Made by a program: the position numbers and the translations under genes
Shown: positions 41,499 to 50,765 of the stretch, piece by piece
Layout: every line of letters begins with the position of its first letter
Numbering within the stretch: position 1 is the stretch's first letter
Assembly: GCF_002159705.1 (NCBI RefSeq)
Contig: NZ_NFJD01000004.1
Span: 204,695-268,694 of the forward strand
Length of the DNA stretch: 64,000 nt
Direction of reading: 5' to 3'
Source: Elusimicrobium sp. An273
Lineage (GTDB): Bacteria > Elusimicrobiota > Elusimicrobia > Elusimicrobiales > Elusimicrobiaceae
The notes under the pieces: generated by a model
Database searches by the model: none
Told to the model about the DNA's origin: nothing
The model's input: the letters and a program-made list of their open reading frames with translations, nothing else

Positions 41499-43341
41499 CT
41501 TGTTCTCCCGGAGTCAACAATTCTTCGTAATCCTCTTCCGTCCGCTGGGGCACTTTGGCCGCGGCCGGCTTTGGCGCGGGCTTTTCAACACCAAAATAGG
41601 CCTCCAGCATGGAGCGGGCAATCGGCCCGGCGGCGGAACTGCCGCCTTTTCCAAATTCCACAAATACCGCCAAAGCAATGGAAGGCTCCTCCCCCTTCCG
41701 CCCGGCAAAAGCCAAAAACCAGCCGTGGTCGTCCCCGTGAGGGTTTTGGGCCGTGCCGGTCTTGCCGTATACGTCCAAGCCTTCAATGCGCACCCGCGCG
41801 GCGGTGCCGTGGTCTACGGTGTGTTTGAGCGCTTGAAAGAGCAAATCGTAAGTTTCCGGCTTTAAATCGGCTTTTTGCAAAATTTCCGTCTTGCCGATTT
41901 GCTGGACTTTGCCGGTTTGGTTGCTGACGATTTTGTCCACATAATAAGGCCGGTATACGTTGCCCCGGCTGGCCACGGCCGCCGCAAACTGCGCCAGTTT
42001 AAGCGGCGTAACCAGCAGTTCCCCCTGCCCGATAGACAGGTTTAACGTATCGCCGATGAACCAATAGGTTTTGTTGCGGGCACGGCGGGTGGGGCCGTAG
42101 AGGTTGCCTGCTTTTTCCCCCGGAAGGTCAATCCCGGTTTGGCGGCCAAACATAAATTTGCGCTGCACCCGTTCAATGGCGGCCGAGCCCGTTTGGGCGG
42201 CCACTTGGTAAAAATAAACGTCGCAGGAATTGCTCATCCCGTCAAAAAAATCCACCGGGCCGTGGGTGCCCCAACACTTAAACACCCGCGGGCCGGAATC
42301 ATAATAGCCGGGACAGTTGATTTTGCGGTGCACATCCAGGTGGCCGTATTCCAGCGCGGCCGCCGCCGTGATGATTTTAAACGTGGAGGCCGGCGGATAA
42401 GTGCCTTGAATGGCTAAATTGTATTCGCTTATTTTTTTGGACTGCTTGGGGTTTTCTTCGTCGCTGTACTGCACAAAAATATTCGGGTCGTACGCGGGCG
42501 CGCTGGCCATAGCAAGCACCGCCCCCGTGCGCGGATCCAGCGCCACGGCGGCGCCGCGGCCCGTGTTCGATTTTTTGAGGCCTTCTTCCGCCGCCTGCTG
42601 CAGTTTAAAATCAAGCGTCAGGTAGACGTCACTTCCGGCCGACCATTTTTTGTCTTGAATAATGCTTTTGACGCGCCCGCGGTAATCCACTTCCAAATAC
42701 ACGCCGCCGTCGCGCCCTTTCAATTCTTTTTCAAATTTTTTCTCAATCCCGTTCTTGCCGATCTTGGAATTTAACCGATACCCCATCCGCAAATCGCGGT
42801 TGCGCCATTCCCGGTCGTCCATACTGCCGATATATCCCAGCAAATGGCTGGCAAACCCGCCATACGGATAGGTTCGCTTGGTTTCTTCAATCAAATAAAC
42901 ACCGGGGTAATACAGCTGCAGTTCCTGCAAGGCGACCGTGCTTTTGGTAGACAAGTTTTCCGCCAGCAGCGTGGCTTTTCCGGTTTTGACGCCCTGCTCC
43001 AACTTGGCAAGAATTTCCTGCGGCGTCATTTTAAGCCGCGGGGCAAAATCGCGCGCCAGCTGTTCCAAGTACGCGGGGTCTGTATTTCCCGCGCCCAAGT
43101 AATAAAAACTAAAAGAAGGGGCATTGGTGGCCACGGCCACGCCGTCTGCCGTAAACACACGTCCGCGCGGCGCCGTTTGATAGATAACTTGGGTGCGGTT
43201 TCGCTCCGCCATTTGCAAGTAAGCTTGGTGGCGAAGTACTTGTATGTCCACCAGGCGCAGCGCAATCACGCCGCCTGCAATGCAAGCCAGGGCCATCATC
43301 ACTTTTAAACGCGCGTTAAAAAAAATCTTGGTAACAGCCAT
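41485..43341 (-). CDS. mrdA: penicillin-binding protein 2 (elongasome transpeptidase)
   Basis: A 618-residue class B PBP with one N-terminal transmembrane helix, a dimerisation/pedestal region (TAPRGRVFTADG) and the transpeptidase domain. Active-site motifs: S319 in ASTFK, SNS in GMSNSCDVYFY, and KTG in YGKTGTAQ. It cross-links the side wall with RodA. A Pro/Ala-rich tail follows. It lies between mreD and rodA, which is the standard elongasome order. Confidence 0.96.
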   Translation of the reverse strand: MAVTKIFFNARLKVMMALACIAGGVIALRLVDIQVLRHQAYLQMAERNRTQVIYQTAPRGRVFTADGVAVATNAPSFSFYYLGAGNTDPAYLEQLARDFAPRLKMTPQEILAKLEQGVKTGKATLLAENLSTKSTVALQELQLYYPGVYLIEETKRTYPYGGFASHLLGYIGSMDDREWRNRDLRMGYRLNSKIGKNGIEKKFEKELKGRDGGVYLEVDYRGRVKSIIQDKKWSAGSDVYLTLDFKLQQAAEEGLKKSNTGRGAAVALDPRTGAVLAMASAPAYDPNIFVQYSDEENPKQSKKISEYNLAIQGTYPPASTFKIITAAAALEYGHLDVHRKINCPGYYDSGPRVFKCWGTHGPVDFFDGMSNSCDVYFYQVAAQTGSAAIERVQRKFMFGRQTGIDLPGEKAGNLYGPTRRARNKTYWFIGDTLNLSIGQGELLVTPLKLAQFAAAVASRGNVYRPYYVDKIVSNQTGKVQQIGKTEILQKADLKPETYDLLFQALKHTVDHGTAARVRIEGLDVYGKTGTAQNPHGDDHGWFLAFAGRKGEEPSIALAVFVEFGKGGSSAAGPIARSMLEAYFGVEKPAPKPAAAKVPQRTEEDYEELLTPGEQDGSI

Positions 43342-43353
43342 GTTGATTGTACT

Positions 43354-43848
43354 CTACAACTGCCGGCAGATGCTTCCTTTGCCCAGCACCCGTCGCACCA
43401 GCCAAAAAACGACCGGCGCAAAAACGGCGCTTACAAAAGCCCCGCCCAATAAGCTCCAAAATCCCGGCCACAGGGCGGCCGACGTAAACCACAGGAAAAG
43501 CAAACTGTTCAATACCCCCGCCAGGAAGGTAAGCCCAAAGACGGTAACAATTTGCGGGAAGAACGCATCAAAATCAAATCGTTCGGACAAATTATAAACA
43601 ATACACGCGCACACCGTAAACGTAAAGGCGTTGTTGCCAAAAAGTTTCGTACCGAAAAAATCCAAAAACAGCCCACAGAAAAAAGCCGCCGGATAGCCGA
43701 AAGCCGGTTTTAAAACGGCGCAAAACGCCGCCGCAAACGCGAGCAAAATGTTTACGCTCAGCCCCCAGTACGAAAAAATAGACGCAAACGCCCAGTGAAA
43801 AACAGTGGCCAGTACAAATAAAAAAACCAGTTTTACAAAACTCCACAT
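43354..43848 (-). CDS. mreD: rod shape-determining protein MreD
   Basis: A 164-residue protein with about five hydrophobic helices and few conserved residues, as usual for MreD. Identity rests on position directly between mreC (2-bp gap) and mrdA, length and topology. It is an inner-membrane part of the elongasome. Confidence 0.85.
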   Translation of the reverse strand: MWSFVKLVFLFVLATVFHWAFASIFSYWGLSVNILLAFAAAFCAVLKPAFGYPAAFFCGLFLDFFGTKLFGNNAFTFTVCACIVYNLSERFDFDAFFPQIVTVFGLTFLAGVLNSLLFLWFTSAALWPGFWSLLGGAFVSAVFAPVVFWLVRRVLGKGSICRQL

Positions 43849-43850
43849 AG

Positions 43851-44711
43851 TTATTTTTTCGCCTCGTTATCCAAAATCACAAACACTTCTTTGACCGCCG
43901 CCGAAGACACAAGCGGATCGACATTGACCGTAAGCGCCGTTTGGAAACTTTCATCTTCCCGCACGCCGCTTACTTCCCCCACTAAAATCCCCGCCGGAAA
44001 AATGCTGCTGGTGGAGGCCGTAAACACTTTGTCGCCTTTTTCCACGTGTGTTAAAAGCGGGATATACTTAATGCGCACCGGCCGGGGCCCGTTTCCTACC
44101 AAAAGGCCTTCTTCCTGACCACGCTCCAGATAAACGGCCGCCGAAAAATCTTCATCCCGCACCAGCAACACCTTGGACGTATTTTCCGTTACTTCCACCA
44201 CTACGCCCGCCAGGCCCTCTTTCCCTTCCTGCATGGAAATGACGGCGCTTCTTTCGCGGATGCCGTCGCGGCTGCCTTTGTCAATAATGACCGTGTTCCA
44301 CTGCGTAGGCTCCCGGTACGCCACTTTGGCCCAAACCCCCGTCCAGCGGCGGGCCGGATTTAAACGCAAAATTTCCGTCAGCCGTCCGTTTTCGTCCAAA
44401 ATTGCTTCCGCCTGCGAGGCCAGCAATTTGGTCATTTCAATTTCTTGCTTGAGTTCGCGGTTTTCGCGGTGGGCGTCTAACAGTTCCCGCACCGTTTGAT
44501 GCACATTTTCGGCATATTTTGCCGTCCCGTGCGCCAAACGCACCTGCGGAATAAAAACGTACGCCAATACCGCTTTGACCGAAGACACAAAGCCTTCCAG
44601 CGGCAAGATCATCAATAAAAAGGAAAGCAGCAAAAACGACAGGGGCAGCAAAAACCGCCGCCGGGCCCCCGGCGTGGTTTGTTTTTTAGGTGTTTTTTTT
44701 CGCAATGACAT
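43851..44711 (-). CDS. mreC: rod shape-determining protein MreC
   Basis: A 286-residue protein: a basic cytoplasmic start, one membrane helix (about 20-42), a coiled coil (about 70-105, ENRELKQEIEMTKLLASQAE), then the two-barrel periplasmic domain with VVEVTENTSKVLLVRDEDF and GDKVFTASTSSIFPAGILVG. It activates PBP2-RodA. It is separated from mreB by 190 bp that contain a terminator. Confidence 0.94.
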   Translation of the reverse strand: MSLRKKTPKKQTTPGARRRFLLPLSFLLLSFLLMILPLEGFVSSVKAVLAYVFIPQVRLAHGTAKYAENVHQTVRELLDAHRENRELKQEIEMTKLLASQAEAILDENGRLTEILRLNPARRWTGVWAKVAYREPTQWNTVIIDKGSRDGIRERSAVISMQEGKEGLAGVVVEVTENTSKVLLVRDEDFSAAVYLERGQEEGLLVGNGPRPVRIKYIPLLTHVEKGDKVFTASTSSIFPAGILVGEVSGVREDESFQTALTVNVDPLVSSAAVKEVFVILDNEAKK

Positions 44712-44841
44712 ATCAAATTTAAAATTTCTTTTCCCCGCAAAATTTGTGTTTTCCGGCTATCGGGGCCGGACAAAGTACGCCTGTAAACTTAAAATTTAAA
44801 TTTACCGGGGAAACCCATATAGGCAAAATATCAAAAATCAA

Positions 44842-44879
44842 AAAGCGGACACTGTCCCCGAAAGAACCGTGTCCGCTTT
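44842..44879 (-). terminator. terminator after mreB
   Basis: An 11-bp stem AAAGCGGACAC / GTGTCCGCTTT with a 16-nt loop, followed on the minus strand by TTGATTTTTG. It ends the ribosomal-mreB transcript and uncouples mreCD. Confidence 0.85.
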
Positions 44880-44901
44880 AAATGTTTTCAGCAACCGTCC
44901 G

Positions 44902-45945
44902 CTAGAAAGATTTGTGGCGGGAACCAAAGAACCGGGAGCCTTTTTCGTTCAACTGTTCCAAGAATTTTCCCGTACCCAACGCCACACAGCTCAGCGGATC
45001 CGCCGCACGGTGAACGGGAATGTCCGTTTCTTTGCGGATCAGCTCGGTAATGCCTCTTAGCAGGCTGCCGCCGCCGGCCACTACCAAGCCTCTGTCCACC
45101 AGGTCGGCCGCGAGCTCGGGCGGAGTTTCTTCCAAGGTGCTCTTGATGACGTCAATAATCAGCCGCACCGGTTCCATGAGCGCTTGGCGGATTTCTTCCG
45201 AAGTTACCGTCAGCGTGCGGGGCAGGCCTTGCGTCTGGTCGCGCCCTTTTACTTCCATGGATTTTTCTTCTTTCAAGGGATAGACGGAGCCTAAATTGAT
45301 TTTTACTTCTTCCGCCGTCGTTTCGCCGATAATCAAGTTGTATTTCTTGCGGAAATACTGCACAATGCATTCGGTCAATTCGTCGCCGGCCACATCAATG
45401 GATTTGGCCACCACCATTCCCCCCAGGGAAATGACGGCCACTTCCGTCGTACCGCCGCCGATATCCACAATCATGCTGGCATGCGGTTCTGCAATCGGCA
45501 AATCGGCGCCCATGGCCGAAGCCATGGGCTCCTCTATCAAATAGACCTCGCGCGCACCCGCTTGGCGGGCGGCGTCATCCACCGCGCGTCTTTCCACGCC
45601 GGTAATGTCCGAGGGAATGCCAATTACAATTCTAGGACGTAACAGACTGCTTCTGCTGTGAACTTTGCGGATGAAGTAGCGAATCATTTCCTGCGTAACT
45701 TCAAAATCCGCAATCACGCCGTTTTTCATCGGGCGTACGGCCACGATGTTGGCGGGCGTACGGCCCAGCATTTGCTTGGCTTTGGCCCCCACGGCCTTTA
45801 CTTCGCCGGTTTCCCGTTCCACAGCGACTACGGACGGTTCCCGCAATACGATGCCTTTGTCCTTTACATAAATCAGACAGTTGGCCGTACCCAGATCCAT
45901 CCCTAAGTCTGAGGAGAAAAGCCCTCCCAGATAGTCTATTACCAT
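44902..45945 (-). CDS. mreB: actin-like rod shape protein MreB
   Basis: A 347-residue actin-fold ATPase: phosphate-1 [11 protein letters not shown], the [15 protein letters not shown] segment, phosphate-2 [19 protein letters not shown] and the adenosine motif [11 protein letters not shown]. It directs insertion of cell wall along the side wall. The gene begins 8 bp after rplQ, an unusual tight link to the alpha operon. Confidence 0.97.
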   Translation of the reverse strand: MVIDYLGGLFSSDLGMDLGTANCLIYVKDKGIVLREPSVVAVERETGEVKAVGAKAKQMLGRTPANIVAVRPMKNGVIADFEVTQEMIRYFIRKVHSRSSLLRPRIVIGIPSDITGVERRAVDDAARQAGAREVYLIEEPMASAMGADLPIAEPHASMIVDIGGGTTEVAVISLGGMVVAKSIDVAGDELTECIVQYFRKKYNLIIGETTAEEVKINLGSVYPLKEEKSMEVKGRDQTQGLPRTLTVTSEEIRQALMEPVRLIIDVIKSTLEETPPELAADLVDRGLVVAGGGSLLRGITELIRKETDIPVHRAADPLSCVALGTGKFLEQLNEKGSRFFGSRHKSF

Positions 45946-45953
45946 AAAGTCCC

Positions 45954-46298
45954 CTATTCTACCAATTTAACGATAGCCACTTGGGCGTTGTCGCCTTGGC
46001 GCACACCCGCGCGGTAAATGCGGCAGAAACCGCCGGCGCGGTTGGCATAGCGGGCAGCCAACACTTCAAACAGCTTTTTCATGGCCGCGGCATCTTTCAA
46101 GGTGTCTTTGGCGGCGCGTTCGTTTTTGGCTTTGGCCAGGGTAATCAACCCTTCCACCACGCGTCTGACTTCTTTGGCTTTGGGCAAGGTGGTCTTCACT
46201 TCTTCGTGAAGGATAATGCTCGTGGCCATATTGTTGAGCATCGCTTTGCGGTGGGACGCAGTCTTGCCAAGTTTTCTGTATCCGGTATTTTTAATCAT
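45954..46298 (-). CDS. rplQ: 50S ribosomal protein L17
   Basis: A 114-residue protein with the L17 start ([20 protein letters not shown]) and [14 protein letters not shown]. It lies near the peptide exit tunnel. Last ribosomal gene of the run, 15 bp after rpoA. Confidence 0.97.
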   Translation of the reverse strand: MIKNTGYRKLGKTASHRKAMLNNMATSIILHEEVKTTLPKAKEVRRVVEGLITLAKAKNERAAKDTLKDAAAMKKLFEVLAARYANRAGGFCRIYRAGVRQGDNAQVAIVKLVE

Positions 46299-46313
46299 AC
46301 TAAAACTTACTCC

Positions 46314-47312
46314 TTAAATTTTCATACCGAGCGAAAGGTTCATCTCGGCAAGTCTTTCTTTAATCTCGTCCATGGATTTGGCGCCGAAGTTCTTGATCAT
46401 TTTCAGATCGTCTTCGGACATTTTCACCAAGTCGCGCACCGTGTTGATGTTTTCGGACTTGAGGCAGTTGATGGAGCGGGAAGACAATTCAATAAACTCA
46501 ATGGATTGGTTGAGCAATTCATCCAGTTTGGAATTGACGTTCGCCCCCGCCACGGAACCCGTCATCGAAACCGGTTCCTCCACCGCTTCGTCGCTGGTGG
46601 TGGCTACGCAGTCGTCTTCGCCTTCAATCGTGAAAATATGCAGCGAGTTGGACAGCAACACCGCCGCGCGGTGCAACGCGCGGGCCGGCAGCAACGTGCC
46701 GTCGGTCGTGATTTCCAGAATCAAGCGGTCGTAGTCCGTCTTCTGCCCCACACGGGCCGGTTCCACATCGTAGTGAACCTTCACAATGGGAGAGAACAGC
46801 GCATCCACCGGAATAAAACCGGCCGGGCGCTGAATTTTGGCTAAATCTTCGGCAGGAACATAGCCTTTGCCGCGGGAAATTTCAATTTCCATATCCAAGC
46901 TGCCGCCTACTTCCAAGGTGGCCAGGGTCAGGTCTTTATTGACGATTTCCACTCCGTCGGATTCTTCAATATCGGCCGCCGTGATCACTCCCGGCTTGGC
47001 AACATGCAGCTGCAGGCAGTCGCGGTTCTTGCCTTCCATTTTCACGCGCAGGCGTTTCAAGTTAAGCAAGATGTTGATGACGTCTTCCCGTACATTCGGA
47101 ATCGTGCTGAATTCGTGCACGGCCCCGGCGATTTTAACGGCGGTAACGGCGGCGCCTTCCATACCGGACAGCAAAATCCGGCGCAAGGAGTTGCCCACCG
47201 TGTGGCCATAACCGCTTTCGTACGGCTCCGCGATAAATTTACCGTAGGAGTCGGACGCAGTCTTTTCTTCCAACTGAATCTTTTGGGGAAGGACTAATTC
47301 ATTAAAAGCCAT
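46314..47312 (-). CDS. rpoA: DNA-directed RNA polymerase alpha subunit
   Basis: A 332-residue subunit. The N-terminal dimerisation domain has YGKFIAEPYESGYGHTVGNS and LRRILLSGMEGAAVT. A linker leads to the C-terminal domain (LDELLNQSIEFIELSSRSIN, LKMIKNFGAKSMDEIKERL). The start is MAFNEL with GGAGG 5 bp upstream. Confidence 0.98.
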   Translation of the reverse strand: MAFNELVLPQKIQLEEKTASDSYGKFIAEPYESGYGHTVGNSLRRILLSGMEGAAVTAVKIAGAVHEFSTIPNVREDVINILLNLKRLRVKMEGKNRDCLQLHVAKPGVITAADIEESDGVEIVNKDLTLATLEVGGSLDMEIEISRGKGYVPAEDLAKIQRPAGFIPVDALFSPIVKVHYDVEPARVGQKTDYDRLILEITTDGTLLPARALHRAAVLLSNSLHIFTIEGEDDCVATTSDEAVEEPVSMTGSVAGANVNSKLDELLNQSIEFIELSSRSINCLKSENINTVRDLVKMSEDDLKMIKNFGAKSMDEIKERLAEMNLSLGMKI

Positions 47313-47325
47313 TGTATCCTCCAAA

Positions 47326-47955
47326 TTATTTAGAGTAGTATTCTACGATGAGCTGCTCGTTGACAGGGTAGGACATTTCCGCTCTGTCGGGCCATCTTAA
47401 GAGTTTACCGGTCATTTTCTCCGCGTCATATTCCAAAAAGCTGGGGCGCTGGTTGCGTTTTTCCGCTTCGGTAAGAGCCTGCTTGACCTGGACATTTTCC
47501 GCCAAGGCGTTGTTGAGGGTTACCTTATCGCCGATGCGCAGCTGGTAAGACGGTACGTTGACCGCTTTTCCGTTCACGGTTACGCATCCGTGCAGCACGA
47601 GCTGGCGGGCGGCTTTCAGCGAAACCGCAAAACCTAAGCGGCGCACGACATTGTCCAAGCGGGTTTCCAGTTTGCGCAAGAAGTTTTCACCCGTCTGGCC
47701 TTCGGCCTTGGCGGCGGCGTCAAACAAATTGCGGAACGGAATTTCCGACATGCCGGACTGCAGTCTGGCTTTCTGTTTTTCCTGCAAGCGAACACCGTAT
47801 TCGGACACTTTGGCTTTTCTGACTTTGCCGCCGCGTTTGGTTACGGCCGCCAACTTGTCAATCACGCAGTTGGTGTAGCATTTGGTTCCTTTCAAGAAAA
47901 GTTTGCAATCTAATTTTCTGCACTTTTTGCAGCTGGGTCCTGTATATCTAGACAT
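47326..47955 (-). CDS. rpsD: 30S ribosomal protein S4
   Basis: A 209-residue primary 16S-binding protein with an N-terminal Cys-rich zinc-type knuckle (CKKCRKLDCKLFLKGTKC) and an S4 domain (LDNVVRRLGFAVSLKAARQL). The retained Cys ligands mark the zinc-binding (C+) form. Confidence 0.97.
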   Translation of the reverse strand: MSRYTGPSCKKCRKLDCKLFLKGTKCYTNCVIDKLAAVTKRGGKVRKAKVSEYGVRLQEKQKARLQSGMSEIPFRNLFDAAAKAEGQTGENFLRKLETRLDNVVRRLGFAVSLKAARQLVLHGCVTVNGKAVNVPSYQLRIGDKVTLNNALAENVQVKQALTEAEKRNQRPSFLEYDAEKMTGKLLRWPDRAEMSYPVNEQLIVEYYSK

Positions 47956-47961
47956 AAATTT

Positions 47962-48384
47962 TTATACTCTCCTGGCTTTGGGCGGTCTGCATCCGTTGTG
48001 GGGGATGGGGGTGATGTCTTTAATAGAAGACACGGTAAGGCCGGCTTGCTGCACGGCGCGCACGGCAGTTTCTCTGCCCTGGCCCGGCCCGCAAACTTTT
48101 ACGGCCACTTCGCGCATGCCCATGGCGGCAGCTTTTTCGGCCGCTTTGTGGCTGGTAATCTGCGCGGCAAACGGAGTGCTTTTCTTGGTGCCTTTAAAGC
48201 CGTGAGATCCGGCGGTAGACCAAGCAATCGTGTTGCCCTTGTCGTCCGAAACAGTCACAATCGTGTTGTTGAACGAGCAGTAAATGTGCACCACACCGAA
48301 AACCGGTGCTTTGGCGTTTTTCTTTCTTCCTTTCGCCGCGGGAGCTTTCGCCGGCGCGGCCGTTGTTACTTTTTCTTCTGCCAT
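47962..48384 (-). CDS. rpsK: 30S ribosomal protein S11
   Basis: A 140-residue protein; the core starts at [16 protein letters not shown] and ends [13 protein letters not shown]. It has an Ala/Lys/Pro-rich N-terminal extension of about 28 residues. Confidence 0.97.
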   Translation of the reverse strand: MAEEKVTTAAPAKAPAAKGRKKNAKAPVFGVVHIYCSFNNTIVTVSDDKGNTIAWSTAGSHGFKGTKKSTPFAAQITSHKAAEKAAAMGMREVAVKVCGPGQGRETAVRAVQQAGLTVSSIKDITPIPHNGCRPPKARRV

Positions 48385-48409
48385 ATGTTTAAATTCCTAA
48401 TCTCTAAAT

Positions 48410-48784
48410 TTATTTGGTTTTGGAACCCACGGTTTTTCTTCTGCCGCGGCGGGTTCTGCTGTTGGTTTTGGTGCGTTGTCCGCGAACCGGCAGGTTGCGG
48501 CGGTGGCGCTGGCCTCTGTAAGAACCAATTTCAATGGCGCGGTGAATGTTTTGCGCCACTTCGCGGCGCAATTCGCCTTCCACTTTGTATTCTTTCTGCA
48601 AAATGGTGTTGAGCAAACCGGCCTGCTGTTCGGTCAAGTCTTTCACGCGGGTGGCGGGATCAATCTGGCCGTTCAATTTGGCAAGCACTTCTTTGGCGTT
48701 TTTCTTGCCGATGCCATAAATGTATTCCAACGCGACATCTATTCTTTTATTTTTCGGTAAATCAATACCTGCGACTCTAGCCAT
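48410..48784 (-). CDS. rpsM: 30S ribosomal protein S13
   Basis: A 124-residue protein: start [40 protein letters not shown] near the end. It contacts tRNA and the 50S head bridge. Confidence 0.98.
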   Translation of the reverse strand: MARVAGIDLPKNKRIDVALEYIYGIGKKNAKEVLAKLNGQIDPATRVKDLTEQQAGLLNTILQKEYKVEGELRREVAQNIHRAIEIGSYRGQRHRRNLPVRGQRTKTNSRTRRGRRKTVGSKTK

Positions 48785-48805
48785 ATCTTATAAAACTCCT
48801 ATAAA

Positions 48806-48919
48806 TTAACCTTGGCGCTGTTTGTGCTTCGCGACTTCGCAAACCACACGGACGACGCCGTTGCGTTTAATGATTTTGCATTTCTGACATATTTTCTTTA
48901 CACTGGCTCTGACTTTCAT
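48806..48919 (-). CDS. rpmJ: 50S ribosomal protein L36
   Basis: A 37-residue protein ([20 protein letters not shown] and then [18 protein letters not shown]). C11, C14, C27 and H32 form the zinc site of the C+ type. It sits directly against infA, whose stop starts one base away. Confidence 0.95.
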   Translation of the reverse strand: MKVRASVKKICQKCKIIKRNGVVRVVCEVAKHKQRQG

Positions 48920-49132
48920 TTATTTCTCCCTATAAGTTATTCTCCCGCGGGTCAGATCGTACGGAGAAAGTTCCAGCCTGACCTTGTCGCCCGGAAGAAT
49001 TCTTATATGATGAACTCTCATTTTGCCGGATATATGCCCCAGAATAACTTTCCCGCCCGGGATTTCTATCTTGAACATCGCATTGGGCAGCGCTTCCAGG
49101 ACTTTACCTTCAATTTCGATTTTATCGCTCAT
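48920..49132 (-). CDS. infA: translation initiation factor IF-1
   Basis: A 70-residue OB-fold protein: [40 protein letters not shown], ending in GRITYREK. It binds the A site during initiation. Confidence 0.97.
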   Translation of the reverse strand: MSDKIEIEGKVLEALPNAMFKIEIPGGKVILGHISGKMRVHHIRILPGDKVRLELSPYDLTRGRITYREK

Positions 49133-49209
49133 ACAACTCCGAGTCCGGATTAAATCTCAGAACAAACGTCCGCCCGCGCCATTTTTGTTGCTAAATGCGC
49201 GGCCGAATT

Positions 49210-49962
49210 TTATTCAAAAGCAGTGAGAATTTCACTGCCGTTAGCGGTAACGGCTACCGTGTGTTCAAAGTGGGCAGCGTAGCTGCCGTCTCTGGTTACC
49301 ACCGTCCAGCCGTCATCCAACTCCCTGACTCTAAACGTTCCCGCAGTAAGCATGGGCTCTATGGCCAAGACCATTCCTTTCTCCAACAACGGCCCCGTGC
49401 CCGGTTTCCCGAAGTTCGGGATACTGGGCTCCTCGTGCATATTGCGGCCGATTCCGTGCCCGCAATAATCACGCACCACGCCCATACCTTGGGATATGGC
49501 AAAAGTTTCCACCGCGTGCTGCACATCGCCTAAGCGACGGCCCGGCTTGACTTGCCCGATTGCCTTATATAAAGACTTTTTGGTTACGTCCATCAGTCTT
49601 TGGGCTTCATCGGAAACTTTCCCCACACCGAGGGTGATTGCGGCATCCGAACAGAAGCCGTCAAGGCGGGCTCCCGTATCGATACTGATAATATCACCAC
49701 TCTTTAATATTCTATCTTTTTTTGGAATTCCGTGCACGACTTCTTCGTTTACCGAAGCGCAAATGCTGCCCGGAAACCCATAGTAGCCCAGAAACAGCGG
49801 CGTCGCCCCGAAGGAGCGGATCGTCTTCTCGGCTGCCTGATCCAAATCCAGCGTAGAAATGCCGGGCTTCACCATTTCGGTCATCTGCTTCAAGACCGCC
49901 GCGGTTACTTTGCCCGCTTCCCGCATTTTTTGGATTTCGTTATCGTTTTTTACTTCTATCAT
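49210..49962 (-). CDS. map: type I methionine aminopeptidase
   Basis: A 250-residue metalloenzyme that removes the initiator Met. Metal ligands sit in SIDTGARLDGFCSDAA (two Asp), CGHGIGRNMHEEPSIPN (His), AIEPMLTAG (Glu) and the final FEHTVAVT (Glu/His region). It overlaps adk by 4 bp. Confidence 0.97.
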   Translation of the reverse strand: MIEVKNDNEIQKMREAGKVTAAVLKQMTEMVKPGISTLDLDQAAEKTIRSFGATPLFLGYYGFPGSICASVNEEVVHGIPKKDRILKSGDIISIDTGARLDGFCSDAAITLGVGKVSDEAQRLMDVTKKSLYKAIGQVKPGRRLGDVQHAVETFAISQGMGVVRDYCGHGIGRNMHEEPSIPNFGKPGTGPLLEKGMVLAIEPMLTAGTFRVRELDDGWTVVTRDGSYAAHFEHTVAVTANGSEILTAFE

Positions 49963-50600
49963 TTTACCTTCTTGAGGACACGTACAATGTCTTCAAAAAC
50001 TTGTTCGGGCGTTTGATTCCCGTTAATTTCTACATACTTGCCGCTGTTCTGGTAAAAGTTTTTTACCGGCAGCGTTTCCGTGTGATACACTTCCAAGCGG
50101 TGTTTCACGCGTTCGGGCGTGTCGTCCGGGCGGGTATACAGCTCCCCGCCGCACACCGGGCAGGCACTGCTGGCCGGCGCATCGGGCGCCACGTGTAGAA
50201 TTTCCCCGCATTTGCGGCATTGGCGGCGCGAAGCAATCCGGCTGACCACTTCGCTTTCCGGCAGCTCAATCATAACTACTTCCGTAATTTCGCGCTGCAG
50301 GCGTTTCATCATTTCGTCTAACGCCTTCGCCTGCGCCACCGTGCGCGGGAACCCGTCAAAAATAATTCCTTTGTCCGTCGCCTTTACGATTTTTTCCAAA
50401 ATGGAAATCATCAGTTCATCCGGCACCAAATTGCCTTTGTTGATGATACCGGCAATTTCTTTTCCCAAGGCGGAACCGGAAGCAATTTCCGCACGGAGCA
50501 CGTCCCCCGTGGAAATATGCTTTAAATGAAACACATCCTGCAGTTTCGCCGATTGGGTGCCTTTTCCGGCACCGGGGCAACCCATTAAAACGATATTCAC
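49959..50600 (-). CDS. adk: adenylate kinase
   Basis: A 213-residue enzyme with P-loop GCPGAGKGTQ, FDGFPRTVAQ and a zinc-type LID carrying CRKCGEI and CPVCGG. It balances AMP, ADP and ATP. The start is the GTG (VNIVLMG) after AGGA; a longer frame to 50660 passes through the leader hairpin. Confidence 0.95.
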   Translation of the reverse strand: MNIVLMGCPGAGKGTQSAKLQDVFHLKHISTGDVLRAEIASGSALGKEIAGIINKGNLVPDELMISILEKIVKATDKGIIFDGFPRTVAQAKALDEMMKRLQREITEVVMIELPESEVVSRIASRRQCRKCGEILHVAPDAPASSACPVCGGELYTRPDDTPERVKHRLEVYHTETLPVKNFYQNSGKYVEINGNQTPEQVFEDIVRVLKKVK

Positions 50601-50625
50601 TTTTAAGTCCTTTACAAACAATACC

Positions 50626-50651
50626 GCGTTTAGACCCGCAGATCTAAACGC
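50626..50651 (-). other. stem-loop in the secY-adk gap
   Basis: A perfect 9-bp stem GCGTTTAGA / TCTAAACGC with an 8-nt loop, 26 bp before the adk start. It has no U-tract. The 165-bp gap is the longest inside the superoperon, so it may be a regulatory or RNA-processing site. Confidence 0.5.
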
Positions 50652-50765
50652 AAAAATCATTTTCCGCCCGCCGGGAGATCAAGCACTTTGCGGCCGCCCC
50701 TGGCGGAAGGGAGGGAGACCGGACGCTTCTTCGTTGCAAGAGCCCAATCTCCCCACCGTTTAAAA

